Source of the DNA: Bowmanella dokdonensis
GTDB taxonomy: Bacteria; Pseudomonadota; Gammaproteobacteria; Enterobacterales; Alteromonadaceae
Direction: 5' to 3'
DNA: 64,000 bases
NCBI RefSeq assembly: GCF_017254865.1
Contig: NZ_JAFKCV010000003.1
Span: 124,001 to 188,000, forward strand
This document shows positions 1-9,272 of the stretch, piece by piece; within the stretch, counting starts at the first letter, position 1, and every line of letters starts with the position of its first letter. Under the pieces are notes generated by a model. The model saw nothing but the letters and a program-made list of their open reading frames with translations, had not been told where the DNA came from and made no database searches. The translations under genes and the position numbers were made by a program.

Positions 1-654
1 TGGGGTTTGGATATCCTGTGTGGCCCTGAGTCTGAAAGTGCGACTGATGGAGCGCCCGTCTCTGAGCAGTTGCTGCAGTTCGGGCGCCTCTTCATCAGCC
101 AGGCGGGAGAAAAAGGCGTTGGCTTCAAGCTCGACACCGGTTTTACCTATCTGCAGCCTGTCGCCGAACACCCCCTCGAGTTGTACGGTGTTATGTTCGG
201 CATCGTATTCCAGTAGGCTAAGCTGAGCAGCCCGGACGGCCGCCTGCAGTCTCTTCTCCGAGCGTTCCGTGATCTTTTCGTATCGGTGACGGGCCAGGGC
301 GGTTTCGATACTGGCTTTGAGTTCGCGGCTGTTGTAGGGCTTGACAATATAGCCGTAGGGCGCTGTCAGACCGGTACGCCGGATCAGGTCGTCACTGGTA
401 TAGGCTGTCAGGTAGATGACAGGTATGTGCAAGTCCTGGCCTATTCGTCGGGCGGCATTGATACCATCGCCTCCGGCGCCCAGATTGATATCCATCAATA
501 CCAGATCCGGACGATGGGCTTGAGCCAGCTCAAAGGCTTCCTGTTCGGAACTCGCCATGGCACATATCTCATAGCCACTGTCCTGCAGATCCAGCGACAG
601 GTTCAGCGCAATCAACTGCTCGTCTTCGACGATCAATAAGGTACTTCTGTCCAT
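1..654 (-). CDS. Response regulator with PAS-like C-terminal region (3' end off window)
   Basis: Receives phosphoryl groups from a sensor kinase and passes the signal to a C-terminal output region that is cut off by the window edge. 218 residues are visible and the frame is open to base 1. Residues 1-120 are a CheY-like receiver: acidic pocket E10/D11, phospho-acceptor D55 (LVLMDINLG), T83 and K105 (VKPY). From about residue 137 the sequence resembles the start of a PAS domain (LQAAVRAAQLSLLEYDAE), so the full protein may be a receiver-PAS protein with a kinase or GGDEF end; the output cannot be named. The ATG at 654 is preferred over the one at 660 because AAGGA lies 6 nt before it. No cognate kinase is in view. 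Confidence 0.85.
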   Translation of the reverse strand, partial: MDRSTLLIVEDEQLIALNLSLDLQDSGYEICAMASSEQEAFELAQAHRPDLVLMDINLGAGGDGINAARRIGQDLHIPVIYLTAYTSDDLIRRTGLTAPYGYIVKPYNSRELKASIETALARHRYEKITERSEKRLQAAVRAAQLSLLEYDAEHNTVQLEGVFGDRLQIGKTGVELEANAFFSRLADEEAPELQQLLRDGRSISRTFRLRATQDIQTP

Positions 655-765
655 AGACATTCCTTGTGGTTACGGCTGTGAAGGACAGCCTGCACTGCCC
701 CCTTCTCACCCTTAGTGTCACGACGTCATTAAAACTCCCACCGGAGATAATCAATTATAGACTTA

Positions 766-1893
766 TCAGATCTCAAGAAAGGCGCGAATTTCGTCCAGAC
801 GATTGAGCCCATCCTGATAGCCAAGGTCCATCAAATGCTGACAGAAACGGCCATCAAACAACAGATAGCTGAGCAGGCTGGACTCTGAATCGGGCCTCAC
901 ACCAAGGAGTTTCATCAGACTGCGAATACCCCACGGCAGGTGGTGATAGTGGCGTGCGGCGATTTCGTTGACATTGAAAGCCGGATTGAGGGCCAGACAC
1001 TCCACCGGTTTGAGGTGCGTGGCCTGTCGTTGCTTATCGGACAGCAGGGACAGGGTATGGTTGATACGGTGCAGCCTTTCGAGATCAGAATGCAGGGTGT
1101 CGGCGAAAATGGTGTCCAGCAAATGGCCGGCAACCACCGCATTATTGGGATAATGGGACAACAGGTGCTTCCTGTCCGGCCTTGGTTGCTCCACCCCGAT
1201 GATCAGGATCTTTTCTGCCCCCAGATGAATCGGCGTACTCAGGGGGGAAAGCTGGTGGATGGAGCCGTCGCCAAAGTATTCATCGGCCAGTTTGACGGTG
1301 GGAAACACCAGTGGAATGGCGGCCGAGGCCATCAGATGCTCCACATTCAGGCTGCTCCTGACGCCGCGGCGTTTTGCCCGTTCCCAATCCGCCAATTGAT
1401 CATCGCCCTGGAAGAAGCTGATTGAGTTGTTGGTGCTGTAGCTGGAGGCTGTCACACTGATGGCTTTCAGATGGCCAGTGATGATGTTGCGATCGATTCT
1501 GTTGAAATTCAACGCCTGGCGCAGCAAACCCCGCAGCGGCTGGTTGTCAAGCAGGCTGGCCGGGCGTCGGGCGATTTGCTCAGACATAAGATTCTGTAGT
1601 TGATTTCTGAGCAGGTAACTGAACAGTGGATAAAATTCACTTTCGTAAACCTGCTGGGTGCGGAAGTTTTTCCAGACCCATTCCAGTTTCCTCACGCCCA
1701 GGTGGTAACAGGAAGCAAAACAGGCCAGGGCCGTGGCATTGATGGCGCCGGCTGAGGTGCCGCACAGGATGGGAAACGGCAGACTGTGATTGCGTGGCAA
1801 CAGCCTGGTGATGGCCCGGAGGACCCCTACCTGATAGGCTGCCCGCGCACCTCCTCCCGACAATAGTAACGAAAACCTATGCCGCTCCAGCAT
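766..1893 (-). CDS. Patatin-like phospholipase family protein
   Basis: Predicted serine lipid acyl hydrolase using a Ser-Asp dyad. Visible motifs are the glycine-rich oxyanion segment SGGGARAAYQVG (residues 12-23), nucleophile elbow GTSAG with Ser47, and the catalytic Asp209 in FGDGS. Length is 375 aa, with an extra C-terminal part of unknown role; no signal peptide or clear membrane segment, so probably cytosolic or peripheral. The ATG at 1893 is chosen because AGGA sits 5 nt upstream and the conserved core begins there; an in-frame start at 1938 would lengthen the overlap with the upstream gene. It overlaps the end of the metallo-hydrolase gene by 17 bp, so the two are probably translationally coupled. 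The substrate is not predictable. Confidence 0.85.
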   Translation of the reverse strand: MLERHRFSLLLSGGGARAAYQVGVLRAITRLLPRNHSLPFPILCGTSAGAINATALACFASCYHLGVRKLEWVWKNFRTQQVYESEFYPLFSYLLRNQLQNLMSEQIARRPASLLDNQPLRGLLRQALNFNRIDRNIITGHLKAISVTASSYSTNNSISFFQGDDQLADWERAKRRGVRSSLNVEHLMASAAIPLVFPTVKLADEYFGDGSIHQLSPLSTPIHLGAEKILIIGVEQPRPDRKHLLSHYPNNAVVAGHLLDTIFADTLHSDLERLHRINHTLSLLSDKQRQATHLKPVECLALNPAFNVNEIAARHYHHLPWGIRSLMKLLGVRPDSESSLLSYLLFDGRFCQHLMDLGYQDGLNRLDEIRAFLEI

Positions 1894-2743
1894 GGGATTC
1901 CTGGTTGAAATCGATACAGATGCCTTCTGCGGCGGCAAACAGATCCAGATCCATTTCTCCCACCTCGATCACTTCCTGACAATGACGTTCGATGCTTTCG
2001 ATTTCATCGTCGGTACGGCTGTCGTCATGGCTGTAAAGGGCCAGGCGCCTGGCCCGGCAGGCCATAGCCAGCTTGACGGCCTCTTCGGCGACAGAATGTC
2101 CCCAACCGGCTTTTCTGGGCATGTCGGAAATCATGTACTGTGCATCATGGATGATGAGGTCAGCACCCTCGGCAAACTTTGCCCAGTCGAGAAAACCTGT
2201 GGCTTTTTTATAGGGGGGATAGAGTTCGTTGTCGGTAATATAGGCCACTTTGGCCCCGTCGGCTTCAATCAGGTATGAGCTGCCGCTGCCCGGATGATTC
2301 ATGCTGTTGCGACTGATATTGGCATTGCCGAGCTTCCACTGGTCGGTACCCGGTGGAACCGGCCTGATCTCGATATTGGAGGGCAGGGTATGATACTGGA
2401 CGGGAAAGTAACTACCCATCATCTGCTGCAAAATAGCATTATCCTCCCGGGGGTGGGTTTGTCCGGGTGTAACGTAGATATTGCGCCCCGGTTGATAGAT
2501 AGGAGCAAAAAACGGAAAGCCCTGTATGTGATCCCAGTGGTTGTGGGTCAGTAGCAGGTGCAGGTCATTTGTTTTATCTGCAAGCTTCCTGCCCAGTGCT
2601 TTGATACCCGTTCCTGCATCCAGGATAATATCTGTGCCGTCGTCCAGCTCCACATGCACGCACGCGGTGTTGCCGCCGTAGCGGATAAACTCCGGGCCCG
2701 GCGTGGGGATCGAACCTCTGACTCCGTAAAACGTCAGTTTCAT
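1877..2743 (-). CDS. MBL-fold metallo-hydrolase
   Basis: 288-aa metallo-beta-lactamase-fold hydrolase. The metal motif THNHWDHIQG gives H67, H69, D71 and H72; further likely ligands are the His in NSMNHPGSGSSY, the Asp in AYITDNE and the His in LYSHDDSRTDDE. The N-terminus KLTFYGVRGSIPTPG is typical of a subfamily that includes cyclic-phosphodiesterase-like and RNase Z-like proteins. No signal peptide, so cytosolic. It is first of a two-gene unit with the patatin gene (17-bp overlap), about 230 bp downstream of proS and separated from it by the proS terminator. The family is clear; the substrate is unknown. Confidence 0.85.
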   Translation of the reverse strand: MKLTFYGVRGSIPTPGPEFIRYGGNTACVHVELDDGTDIILDAGTGIKALGRKLADKTNDLHLLLTHNHWDHIQGFPFFAPIYQPGRNIYVTPGQTHPREDNAILQQMMGSYFPVQYHTLPSNIEIRPVPPGTDQWKLGNANISRNSMNHPGSGSSYLIEADGAKVAYITDNELYPPYKKATGFLDWAKFAEGADLIIHDAQYMISDMPRKAGWGHSVAEEAVKLAMACRARRLALYSHDDSRTDDEIESIERHCQEVIEVGEMDLDLFAAAEGICIDFNQESHAGAA

Positions 2744-2956
2744 AGTATTCCTTCAAGCGCTTCCTATGCAGTTCTGCGGGATTGCAGCCTGGCAACCGTC
2801 CCTGGCAAATCGTCTTCTGCGGCCGGTAACTACCCAGGCAGGCGAAGCACACATCTCGATTAGCTTACTCTAATTAAAGCCCGGCCATAAACCAAGTATC
2901 CAGTAGAGGCCGGGAATATGATTTTTAACACGTGGGTATGAGGTTTAATGAAATAA

Positions 2957-2978
2957 AAAAGCGCCTGTCGGCGCTTTT
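2957..2978 (-). terminator. Rho-independent terminator of proS
   Basis: Nine-bp stem AAAAGCGCC/GGCGCTTTT with loop TGTC, directly after the proS stop codon. Read on the minus strand, the stem is followed by a T-rich run. Confidence 0.85.
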
Positions 2979-2979
2979 C

Positions 2980-4689
2980 TTACAGGGCCTGTATAAAGGC
3001 CAGGACCTGTTCCAGTTCAAGCAAGTGTTTTTCCCCGCTGCGCCGGCTTTTGTATTCCACCCTATTGTCATCCAGATTGCGTTCGCCGATGACTATGTGA
3101 TGCGGAATGCCGAGCAACTCCATATCGGCGAACATGACACCGGGGCGTTCCTTGCGATCATCGAACAGCACGTCAATACCGGCTTGGGTCAACTGTTGGT
3201 AAAGCTTCTCGGCCGCTTCCTGTATACGATGGGATTTGTGCATGTTCATGGGGATGAGCGCCAGCCTGAAAGGGGCAATGGCGTCGGGCCAGATGATGCC
3301 AAATTTGTCATGGTTCTGTTCAATGGCTGCCGCCACAATACGGGACACCCCGATGCCGTAGCAGCCCATGGTCAGCACCTGGTGCTTGCCTGACTCGGTC
3401 AGTACGCCGCAGTTCATGGCTTTGGAGTACTTATCACCCAGTTGGAAAATATGTCCCACTTCAATGCCGCGTTTTATCTCCAGTACGCCCCTGCCATCTG
3501 GTGAGGGATCGCCGGCTTGTACATTGCGGATATCGGCCACCTGGGGCAGCGCCACATCCCTTTCCCAGTTGATATTGAAATAATGTTTGTCATCCTGGTT
3601 GGCGCCGGCGCCAAAATCACTCATCGCTGCCACCGCCCGGTCAACAATCAGCGGGATGGGCAAACCAACCGGCCCCAGTGAGCCCGGACCAGCCCCCAGC
3701 GCCGAGCGGATTTCCGCTTCGCTGGCAAAGGTCAGGGGGGTTGCCACCTGAGACAGCTTCTCCGCTTTTACCCCATTGAGCTCATGGTCACCACGCACCA
3801 GCAGGGCCACGAGCCCCGCCTCAATATCATCAGAGGCTTTGACGATCAATGTCTTGACGGTCTTTTCGACGGGCAGGTTGAACTGCTCCACCAGTTCGGC
3901 AATGGTTTTGGCATGAGGCGTATCCACCAACTGCATCTGAGCGGTGGGCCCGGTCCTTTCTGTGGAGGGGGCGAGGGCTTCGGCCATTTCCACATTGGCG
4001 GCAAATTCCGACTCGGTACTGAAGGCGATCGCATCTTCACCGGATTGGGCCAGTACATGGAATTCGTGGGACATGCTGCCGCCGATAGAGCCGGTGTCGG
4101 CAATCACAGGACGGAACTCCAGACCCATGCGCTCGAAGATATTACAGTAGGCCTGATACATGTCCTGATAGGTTTTCTCCAGGCAGTCATGGCTCAGGTG
4201 GAAGGAGTAGGCATCCTTCATGGTGAACTCGCGTCCGCGCATCACACCAAAGCGTGGGCGGATCTCATCACGGAATTTGGTCTGTATCTGGAAGAGGTTG
4301 AGCGGCAGTTGCTTATAGCTGCTGACTTCACGCTTTACCAAGTCGGTGATGACTTCTTCGTGGGTGGGGCCCAAAACAAAATCCCGCTGCTGGCGATCTT
4401 TGATGCGCAGCAGCTCCGGGCCGTATTCCTCCCAACGGCCTGACTCCTGCCAGAGATCGGCTGGCTGAACCACCGGCATCAGTACTTCAATGGCACCGGT
4501 CCGGGTCATTTCGTCCCGTACAATGCCGGCTACCTTGTTCAGTACCCTCAGTCCGGTCGGCAGCCAGGTATACAGACCTGAAGCCAGCTTTCTGATAAGG
4601 CCGGCACGCAGCATCAATTGATGACTGATGACCTCTGCATCGGCTGGGGTCTCTTTCTGGGTCGCTAATAAATACTGACTGCTTCGCAT
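2980..4689 (-). CDS. proS: Prolyl-tRNA synthetase
   Basis: Class II aminoacyl-tRNA synthetase charging tRNA-Pro, 569 aa, the usual length of the bacterial type with an inserted editing domain. Motif 2/3 regions are visible ([28 protein letters not shown] cut short here as [25 protein letters not shown] near residue 445). The insertion between motifs 2 and 3 (about residues 224-407) corresponds to the YbaK-like domain that deacylates mischarged Ala-tRNA-Pro, and the C-terminus is an anticodon-binding domain. It lies 81 bp downstream of trmO on the same strand, so the two may share a transcript ended by the terminator that follows proS. A tRNA-Pro(TGG) gene lies at 12 kb. Confidence 0.97.
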   Translation of the reverse strand: MRSSQYLLATQKETPADAEVISHQLMLRAGLIRKLASGLYTWLPTGLRVLNKVAGIVRDEMTRTGAIEVLMPVVQPADLWQESGRWEEYGPELLRIKDRQQRDFVLGPTHEEVITDLVKREVSSYKQLPLNLFQIQTKFRDEIRPRFGVMRGREFTMKDAYSFHLSHDCLEKTYQDMYQAYCNIFERMGLEFRPVIADTGSIGGSMSHEFHVLAQSGEDAIAFSTESEFAANVEMAEALAPSTERTGPTAQMQLVDTPHAKTIAELVEQFNLPVEKTVKTLIVKASDDIEAGLVALLVRGDHELNGVKAEKLSQVATPLTFASEAEIRSALGAGPGSLGPVGLPIPLIVDRAVAAMSDFGAGANQDDKHYFNINWERDVALPQVADIRNVQAGDPSPDGRGVLEIKRGIEVGHIFQLGDKYSKAMNCGVLTESGKHQVLTMGCYGIGVSRIVAAAIEQNHDKFGIIWPDAIAPFRLALIPMNMHKSHRIQEAAEKLYQQLTQAGIDVLFDDRKERPGVMFADMELLGIPHHIVIGERNLDDNRVEYKSRRSGEKHLLELEQVLAFIQAL

Positions 4690-4770
4690 AGTTTTGGTTA
4701 CCAGGAGGAAAAAAATCGCGTCATTCTATCAGTCCGACTGCAGTGGCTGAAGCCAAAGGGGCGGGATTTT

Positions 4771-5487
4771 TTAACCTTTTTCTGCAGGCGTTGCAGCGGG
4801 CTCTATAGACAGGACCCGATTGACCCCCGCTTCTGCCTGCCAGCGGATGTTGAAGCCGCTTATACGCATACCGAACTCTTCTTGCTTATTTTGTTGTTTG
4901 TAAGCCGGGCGGGGATCCTGAGTCAGCACCTCGCTGATTAGCTGTTCCAGCTCAGTAGATTGGCACCGGATCTCTTGTAAATGCCTCCTCGCCTGTTCGG
5001 TAAACACTACCTCCATGATGGCCGGGGGGGCGTCAGCGAATCCGGCCTCAGCCTCTGGCAAGGCGTCGGCGTAAGGAAGGTAAGGCTTAATGTCCAGAAT
5101 CGGCGTGCCGTCGAGCAGATCCATGCCGCGTACCTTTAATAATGGCTTGCCCTGACGCGTGGTCAGCCCGGCAACTTCGACGACCGACAAGCCCATGCCG
5201 TTGGGGCGGTGGGTGCTGCGGGTAGCGAACACGCCCAGTTTGCGGTTTCCGCCAAGTCTGGGTGGCCGCACCAGCGGGGTCCAGCCCCGCTCCAGGGTCT
5301 GGTGGAACTGGAAAATAAGCCACAGGTGGGAAAACTGTTCTATGCCTCTTAAACAGTTAACATCGTCAAAGGGTGCCTGGAAATGAATCTCGCCTATTGC
5401 ACTGGGCACCAGCCCAGGCTGCCTAGGAATGGCGAACTTTTCCTGATAGGGGGTCCGGATGAACCCTATTGGACTGAGCTGCATCAT
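4771..5487 (-). CDS. trmO: tRNA (N6-threonylcarbamoyladenosine(37)-N6)-methyltransferase TrmO
   Basis: SAM-dependent enzyme that methylates t6A37 to m6t6A37 in threonine tRNA, formerly TsaA/YaeB. The 238-aa protein shows the family start (SPIGFIRTPYQEKFAIPRQPG), the segment LRGIEQFSHLWLIFQFH and the RSTHRPNGMGLSVVEV block that shapes the SAM-binding beta barrel, plus a C-terminal domain with the DPRPAY motif seen in enterobacterial members. It begins about 300 bp from the divergent ABC operon and precedes proS. The family assignment is firm; the tRNA target is taken from E. coli. Confidence 0.93.
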   Translation of the reverse strand: MMQLSPIGFIRTPYQEKFAIPRQPGLVPSAIGEIHFQAPFDDVNCLRGIEQFSHLWLIFQFHQTLERGWTPLVRPPRLGGNRKLGVFATRSTHRPNGMGLSVVEVAGLTTRQGKPLLKVRGMDLLDGTPILDIKPYLPYADALPEAEAGFADAPPAIMEVVFTEQARRHLQEIRCQSTELEQLISEVLTQDPRPAYKQQNKQEEFGMRISGFNIRWQAEAGVNRVLSIEPAATPAEKG

Positions 5488-5563
5488 GGTCTTCTGTGCG
5501 ACATAATTTGCAACATTTTCAATTCATTGTCAGATGATTACAAAGTCTTTTGTGGATAAACTG

Positions 5564-5637
5564 GTCGGGACATTTGAGGCAAGTAATCAAATGCTCATTC
5601 CCGGACAATGTTGCCCGCCGACTGGCGGGCTTTTTTT
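5564..5637 (+). ncRNA. Candidate small RNA: bulged hairpin followed by orphan terminator
   Basis: In the 295-bp gap between divergent trmO and the ABC operon. A bulged hairpin pairs GTCGGGA (5564-5570) plus CATTTGA (5571-5577) with TCAAATG (5587-5593) and TCCCGGAC (5599-5606). Ten bases later a perfect terminator stem GCCCGCC (5613-5619)/GGCGGGC (5624-5630) with loop GACT is followed by T7. No plus-strand gene lies upstream to be terminated, so a short independent transcript is the simplest reading. The rest of the gap holds the trmO upstream region and the AAGGA Shine-Dalgarno of the ABC gene. No start promoter could be fixed with confidence. Confidence 0.45.
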
Positions 5638-5782
5638 ATCTGCCGGACATACCATGCCGGGTCTCCTAACTGCGGACGTTTTATCCGGCTTGCCGCCGGG
5701 TTATAGTTTGATGTTGAAATTAACCAAACCGATCCCATATCGGAGCCGACTTCTCTAACTCTTTGATCATTTAAGGAATCTT

Positions 5783-6706
5783 ATGATCTCAGTAAAGAAC
5801 CTGACAAAACGTTTCGGTGGCTTTACCGCCGTTGACAACCTCTCATTCGAGGTCAAGCCCGGTGACATTGTGGGTTTTCTCGGTCCCAACGGGGCGGGAA
5901 AATCTACCACAATGAAGATGCTGACCGGCTTTTTGACCCCGAGCAGTGGGGAGATCCGTATTGCAGACCAGGCAATGGACCAATCCAGCAAGCACATTCA
6001 GCAGCGGCTGGGTTACCTGCCCGAAGGAGCGCCGGCATACGGCGATATGACGCCCATTCAGTTCCTTAATTTTATTGCCGATATCCGCAAGCTCAAAGGC
6101 AGGGAAAAACAGCAGCGGTTGGACGAAGTTATTGAGCAGGTGGCGCTCACAGAGGTGCTTAATCGTCCCATTGAAAACCTGTCAAAGGGGTTTAAGCGCA
6201 GGGTTGGCCTGGCCCAGGCCATTTTGCATGATCCTGAAATTCTGGTCCTGGACGAACCCACAGACGGACTGGATCCCAACCAGAAGCACCAGGTTCGTGA
6301 GCTGATCCAAAATCTGTCCAAAGACAAGCTGGTGATCATCTCCACTCATATCCTTGAGGAAGTGGCTGCTGTCTGTAACCGGGCCATGATCATAGCCAGC
6401 GGCAGAATGCTGTTTGACGCCACGCCCGAAGCGTTGCAGAAAAAGTCCCGCTATTACCGGGCCATCAGTCTGCATTTTACGCAGATGACGGATATCTCCG
6501 GCCTGGCCGAGTTGCCTGGGGTGGCCGACATGGAGGTGGAGCGGCATAGCGGCCGGGTCCTGCTGTTCCCGGAAGGCGAGCAGGAACTGATGCCGGGTGT
6601 TTCCGCGTACATTAAAAACCGGGGGTTGCAGGTGGACAGTCTGTACGAGGAACAGGGCCGCCTGGATGACGTATTCCGACAAATGACCGCAGAGGTGAAA
6701 GTATAA
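5783..6706 (+). CDS. ABC transporter ATP-binding protein (GldA-type)
   Basis: 307-aa cytosolic ATPase subunit that should drive the permease encoded next. Walker A GPNGAGKST is at residues 34-42, the signature LSKGFKRRVGLAQA near 133 and Walker B ILVLDEPTDGLDP near 152, followed by the switch His in ISTHILEE; all are intact. The C-terminal about 80 residues resemble the accessory region of NosF/GldA-type ATPases. AAGGA lies 5 nt before the ATG. The stop overlaps the start of the permease gene (TAATG), so these are co-translated. The same four-gene set is common in Gammaproteobacteria that do not glide; its substrate is not known. Confidence 0.9.
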   Translation: MISVKNLTKRFGGFTAVDNLSFEVKPGDIVGFLGPNGAGKSTTMKMLTGFLTPSSGEIRIADQAMDQSSKHIQQRLGYLPEGAPAYGDMTPIQFLNFIADIRKLKGREKQQRLDEVIEQVALTEVLNRPIENLSKGFKRRVGLAQAILHDPEILVLDEPTDGLDPNQKHQVRELIQNLSKDKLVIISTHILEEVAAVCNRAMIIASGRMLFDATPEALQKKSRYYRAISLHFTQMTDISGLAELPGVADMEVERHSGRVLLFPEGEQELMPGVSAYIKNRGLQVDSLYEEQGRLDDVFRQMTAEVKV

Positions 6707-7440
6707 TGGCCAGTACCTGGATTCTGTTTCGGCGAGAGTTCGCCAGTTTTTTCGCCACGCCAGTGGCCTATGTGTTTATCCTGATATTCCTTATGCTGAG
6801 CGGCGTGTTCAGTTTCTTTATTGGTAACCTGTACGAAAGGGGACAGGCGGATTTATTGCCGTTTTTCAACTTTCATCCCTGGCTCTATCTGTTTCTGGTG
6901 CCAGCCATGGCTATGCGTAGCTGGTCTGAAGAACGCAAGAGCGGCACCATTGAATTGTTGATGACCCTGCCGGTGACGACGTTTCAGGTCATGCTGGGTA
7001 AGTTTTTTGCCGCCTGGGCGGTTTTGGGCCTGGCCTTACTGCTGACCTTTCCTTTGTGGCTGACGGTCAATTATCTGGGCAATCCGGATAACGGCATCAT
7101 CATTGCCGCCTATCTGGGCAGTTGGCTGATGGCCGGTGCTTTTCTTGCCATCGGCATCTGTATGTCGGCCCTGACCAAGAGCCAGGTGGTGGCTTTTATT
7201 CTGGCTGTGGTGGTCTGTTTTCTGTTTGTTCTGTCAGGCAGCGGTATCGTGCTGGATTCGTTCAAGGGCTGGATGCCACCGTTGCTGCTGGACACGCTGG
7301 CTTCCTTCAGTTTTCTGACCCATTTTGAATCCATGGCCAAAGGGGTCATCGCCCTGAATGATCTTGGCTACTTCCTGATTGTCATCGGGGTCTGGTTATA
7401 TGCCGGCTTTCTGGCCGTCGAGCAGAAAAAAGCGGAGTAA
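6706..7440 (+). CDS. ABC transporter permease (GldF/ABC-2 type)
   Basis: 244-aa inner-membrane permease with about six predicted transmembrane helices; the first follows residue 15 (VAYVFILIFLMLSGVFSFFI) and the last ends near residue 236. The cytosolic sequence RSWSEERKSGTIELLMTLPVT is the conserved segment of the NosY/GldF ABC-2 family that contacts the ATPase. It sits between the ATPase and GldG-like genes with one-base overlaps at both ends, indicating one operon. It should form a homodimeric channel with the upstream ATPase; the transported molecule is unknown. Confidence 0.88.
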   Translation: MASTWILFRREFASFFATPVAYVFILIFLMLSGVFSFFIGNLYERGQADLLPFFNFHPWLYLFLVPAMAMRSWSEERKSGTIELLMTLPVTTFQVMLGKFFAAWAVLGLALLLTFPLWLTVNYLGNPDNGIIIAAYLGSWLMAGAFLAIGICMSALTKSQVVAFILAVVVCFLFVLSGSGIVLDSFKGWMPPLLLDTLASFSFLTHFESMAKGVIALNDLGYFLIVIGVWLYAGFLAVEQKKAE

Positions 7441-9272
7441 TGCAGATGTTGAACAAATTTTCTTCCTGGCTGGCCGCCATATTATTGTTACTGGTGTTCT
7501 TTGTCCTGGTATTGTTGAACAACCAACTCCTCGGATCCGCCAGACTTGACCTGACTGAGAATCAGGTTTACTCGCTCTCAGAGGGGACAGAACAGATCCT
7601 GCAGGATCTGGATGAGCCCATTCATTTATACTTTTTCTATTCGGATAAAGCCTCCAAGGGCATGACCAGCCTGCGAAATTACGCCAATCGGGTCGACAGC
7701 CTGTTGGAAGAGTATCGCTCCAAGGCCAATGGCAAGATTATCCTGCACAAGGTGGATCCGGAGCCGTTCTCTGAGGCAGAGGATGAGGCTACCCGATTTG
7801 GCCTGACGGCGGCCACTATAGGGGCGGCAGGTGATGCTATCTACCTTGGTCTTGCGGCCCGCAATGCCTTTGATGATGAAAAGACCATTGCGTTTTTTGA
7901 CCCCCAGCAGGAAAGTTTTCTTGAGTATGAAATCAGTAAACTGATTTATCAGCTCAGCGATCCTGAACCGGTCAGGGTGACCCTGATCACTGACCTTGCC
8001 GTGCAAGGGGGGCAGAACCCGATGACAGGACGTTTCGATCCGGCCTGGACCAGCGTGGATCAGTTGCAACAGCTTTACCAGCTGGAAATCCTGGGCTCAG
8101 ATGCCACCAGCTTACCTGAGCAGACGGATGTGTTGTTACTCATCCATCCCAGCAATCTGAGTGAAACCCTGCTGTACAGTATTGACCAGTATGTGATGGG
8201 CGGCGGCAAGTTACTGGCGTTTCTCGATCCGCACCACGAATCGGACCCCATGGCCGCTATGGGGGGCGCTAACAGTTCGGATCTGGACAAGTTGCTGTCT
8301 GCCTGGGGCATCAAATTTGACGCCCGCCAGGTAGTGTTGGATGCCGCCAGTGGCCTGGATATCCGCACCCAGGCCGGGGTAACCCGGCATTTGGGTTTTT
8401 TGGGTCTGGATGCTGCCCAATTGGATAACACAGATGTGGTAACCCGGGGCCTTGAATTGATAAACGGCGCCTCTTTCGGTCATTTCACCCGCGATGAGGG
8501 ATCCGTCGGCTGGCAGCCTTTGCTGCATTCTTCTGCCAACAGTGCCTTAATGGACGGCGGTCGCTATGCCGTGACCCGGGATGCCAAACAACTGGCCAGC
8601 GGTTTTGTGGACAGTCAAACCCGTCATGTGCTGGCAGTGCGGCTGTCCGGAACGGCAAGATCCGCGTTCAGCGAAGCACCCCAGGGCAATGCCAATGAGC
8701 AGTTGATGGCCTCTACCGATGCCCTGAACGTGATCCTGGTGGGGGACACGGACCTGCTGACAGACAGATTCTGGGTCAGCCAGGCCAACTTCTTTGGTCA
8801 GACCATTGCCACACCTTTTGCCAATAACGGTGATTTCCTGACCAATGCCGTGGACAATCTGGGCGGTAGTACTGCCCTGATCAGTGTTCGCAGCCGCGGT
8901 ACCTTCTCGCGACCATTTGAAGTGGTTGACGAGCTCACCGTCAAGGCGGAGCAGGCCTTCAGGGATCAGGAACAGTTGCTGCAGCAGCAATTGCAGGAAA
9001 CCGAGCAGCAACTTGCCCAATTGCAGGGACAACGCAGTGAGGGAGGAGCCCTTGTGCTCAATGCCCAGCAACAACAGGCATTGGAGGAGTTCATGCAGAA
9101 GAAGATTGAAATACGCAAAGCCCTGCGCGAAGTCCGGCATCAGCTCGATAAGGATATTGAGAGACTCGGCAGTTGGCTGAAGTTTGTCAATATTGCCTTA
9201 GCGCCGGTATTGCTGGTCCTGCTGCTTGGGCTGGTGGCCAGGCTGAGCCGCAAGACAGCGGAGGTGAAGTAA
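7440..9272 (+). CDS. GldG-family ABC transport auxiliary protein
   Basis: 610-aa membrane-anchored protein. Residues about 10-30 are a transmembrane helix, the body from about 40 to 500 is the periplasmic ABC-transport auxiliary region (DLTENQVYSLSEGTEQIL is the family start), residues about 500-570 form a Gln-rich coiled coil (LLQQQLQETEQQLAQLQ), and a second membrane helix lies at about 580-600 (VNIALAPVLLVLLLGLVA). This is the GldG-family layout. It overlaps the permease stop by one base and its own stop abuts the next start, so it belongs to the same operon. It is presumed to be the extracytoplasmic partner of the transporter; its role is unproven outside Bacteroidetes. Confidence 0.85.
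   Translation: MQMLNKFSSWLAAILLLLVFFVLVLLNNQLLGSARLDLTENQVYSLSEGTEQILQDLDEPIHLYFFYSDKASKGMTSLRNYANRVDSLLEEYRSKANGKIILHKVDPEPFSEAEDEATRFGLTAATIGAAGDAIYLGLAARNAFDDEKTIAFFDPQQESFLEYEISKLIYQLSDPEPVRVTLITDLAVQGGQNPMTGRFDPAWTSVDQLQQLYQLEILGSDATSLPEQTDVLLLIHPSNLSETLLYSIDQYVMGGGKLLAFLDPHHESDPMAAMGGANSSDLDKLLSAWGIKFDARQVVLDAASGLDIRTQAGVTRHLGFLGLDAAQLDNTDVVTRGLELINGASFGHFTRDEGSVGWQPLLHSSANSALMDGGRYAVTRDAKQLASGFVDSQTRHVLAVRLSGTARSAFSEAPQGNANEQLMASTDALNVILVGDTDLLTDRFWVSQANFFGQTIATPFANNGDFLTNAVDNLGGSTALISVRSRGTFSRPFEVVDELTVKAEQAFRDQEQLLQQQLQETEQQLAQLQGQRSEGGALVLNAQQQQALEEFMQKKIEIRKALREVRHQLDKDIERLGSWLKFVNIALAPVLLVLLLGLVARLSRKTAEVK

Noticed and set aside
5534-5758. 74-aa plus-strand frame before the ABC operon
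   Set aside because: It spans the orphan hairpin and terminator, has no ribosome site or family-like sequence; an RNA element is the better reading.
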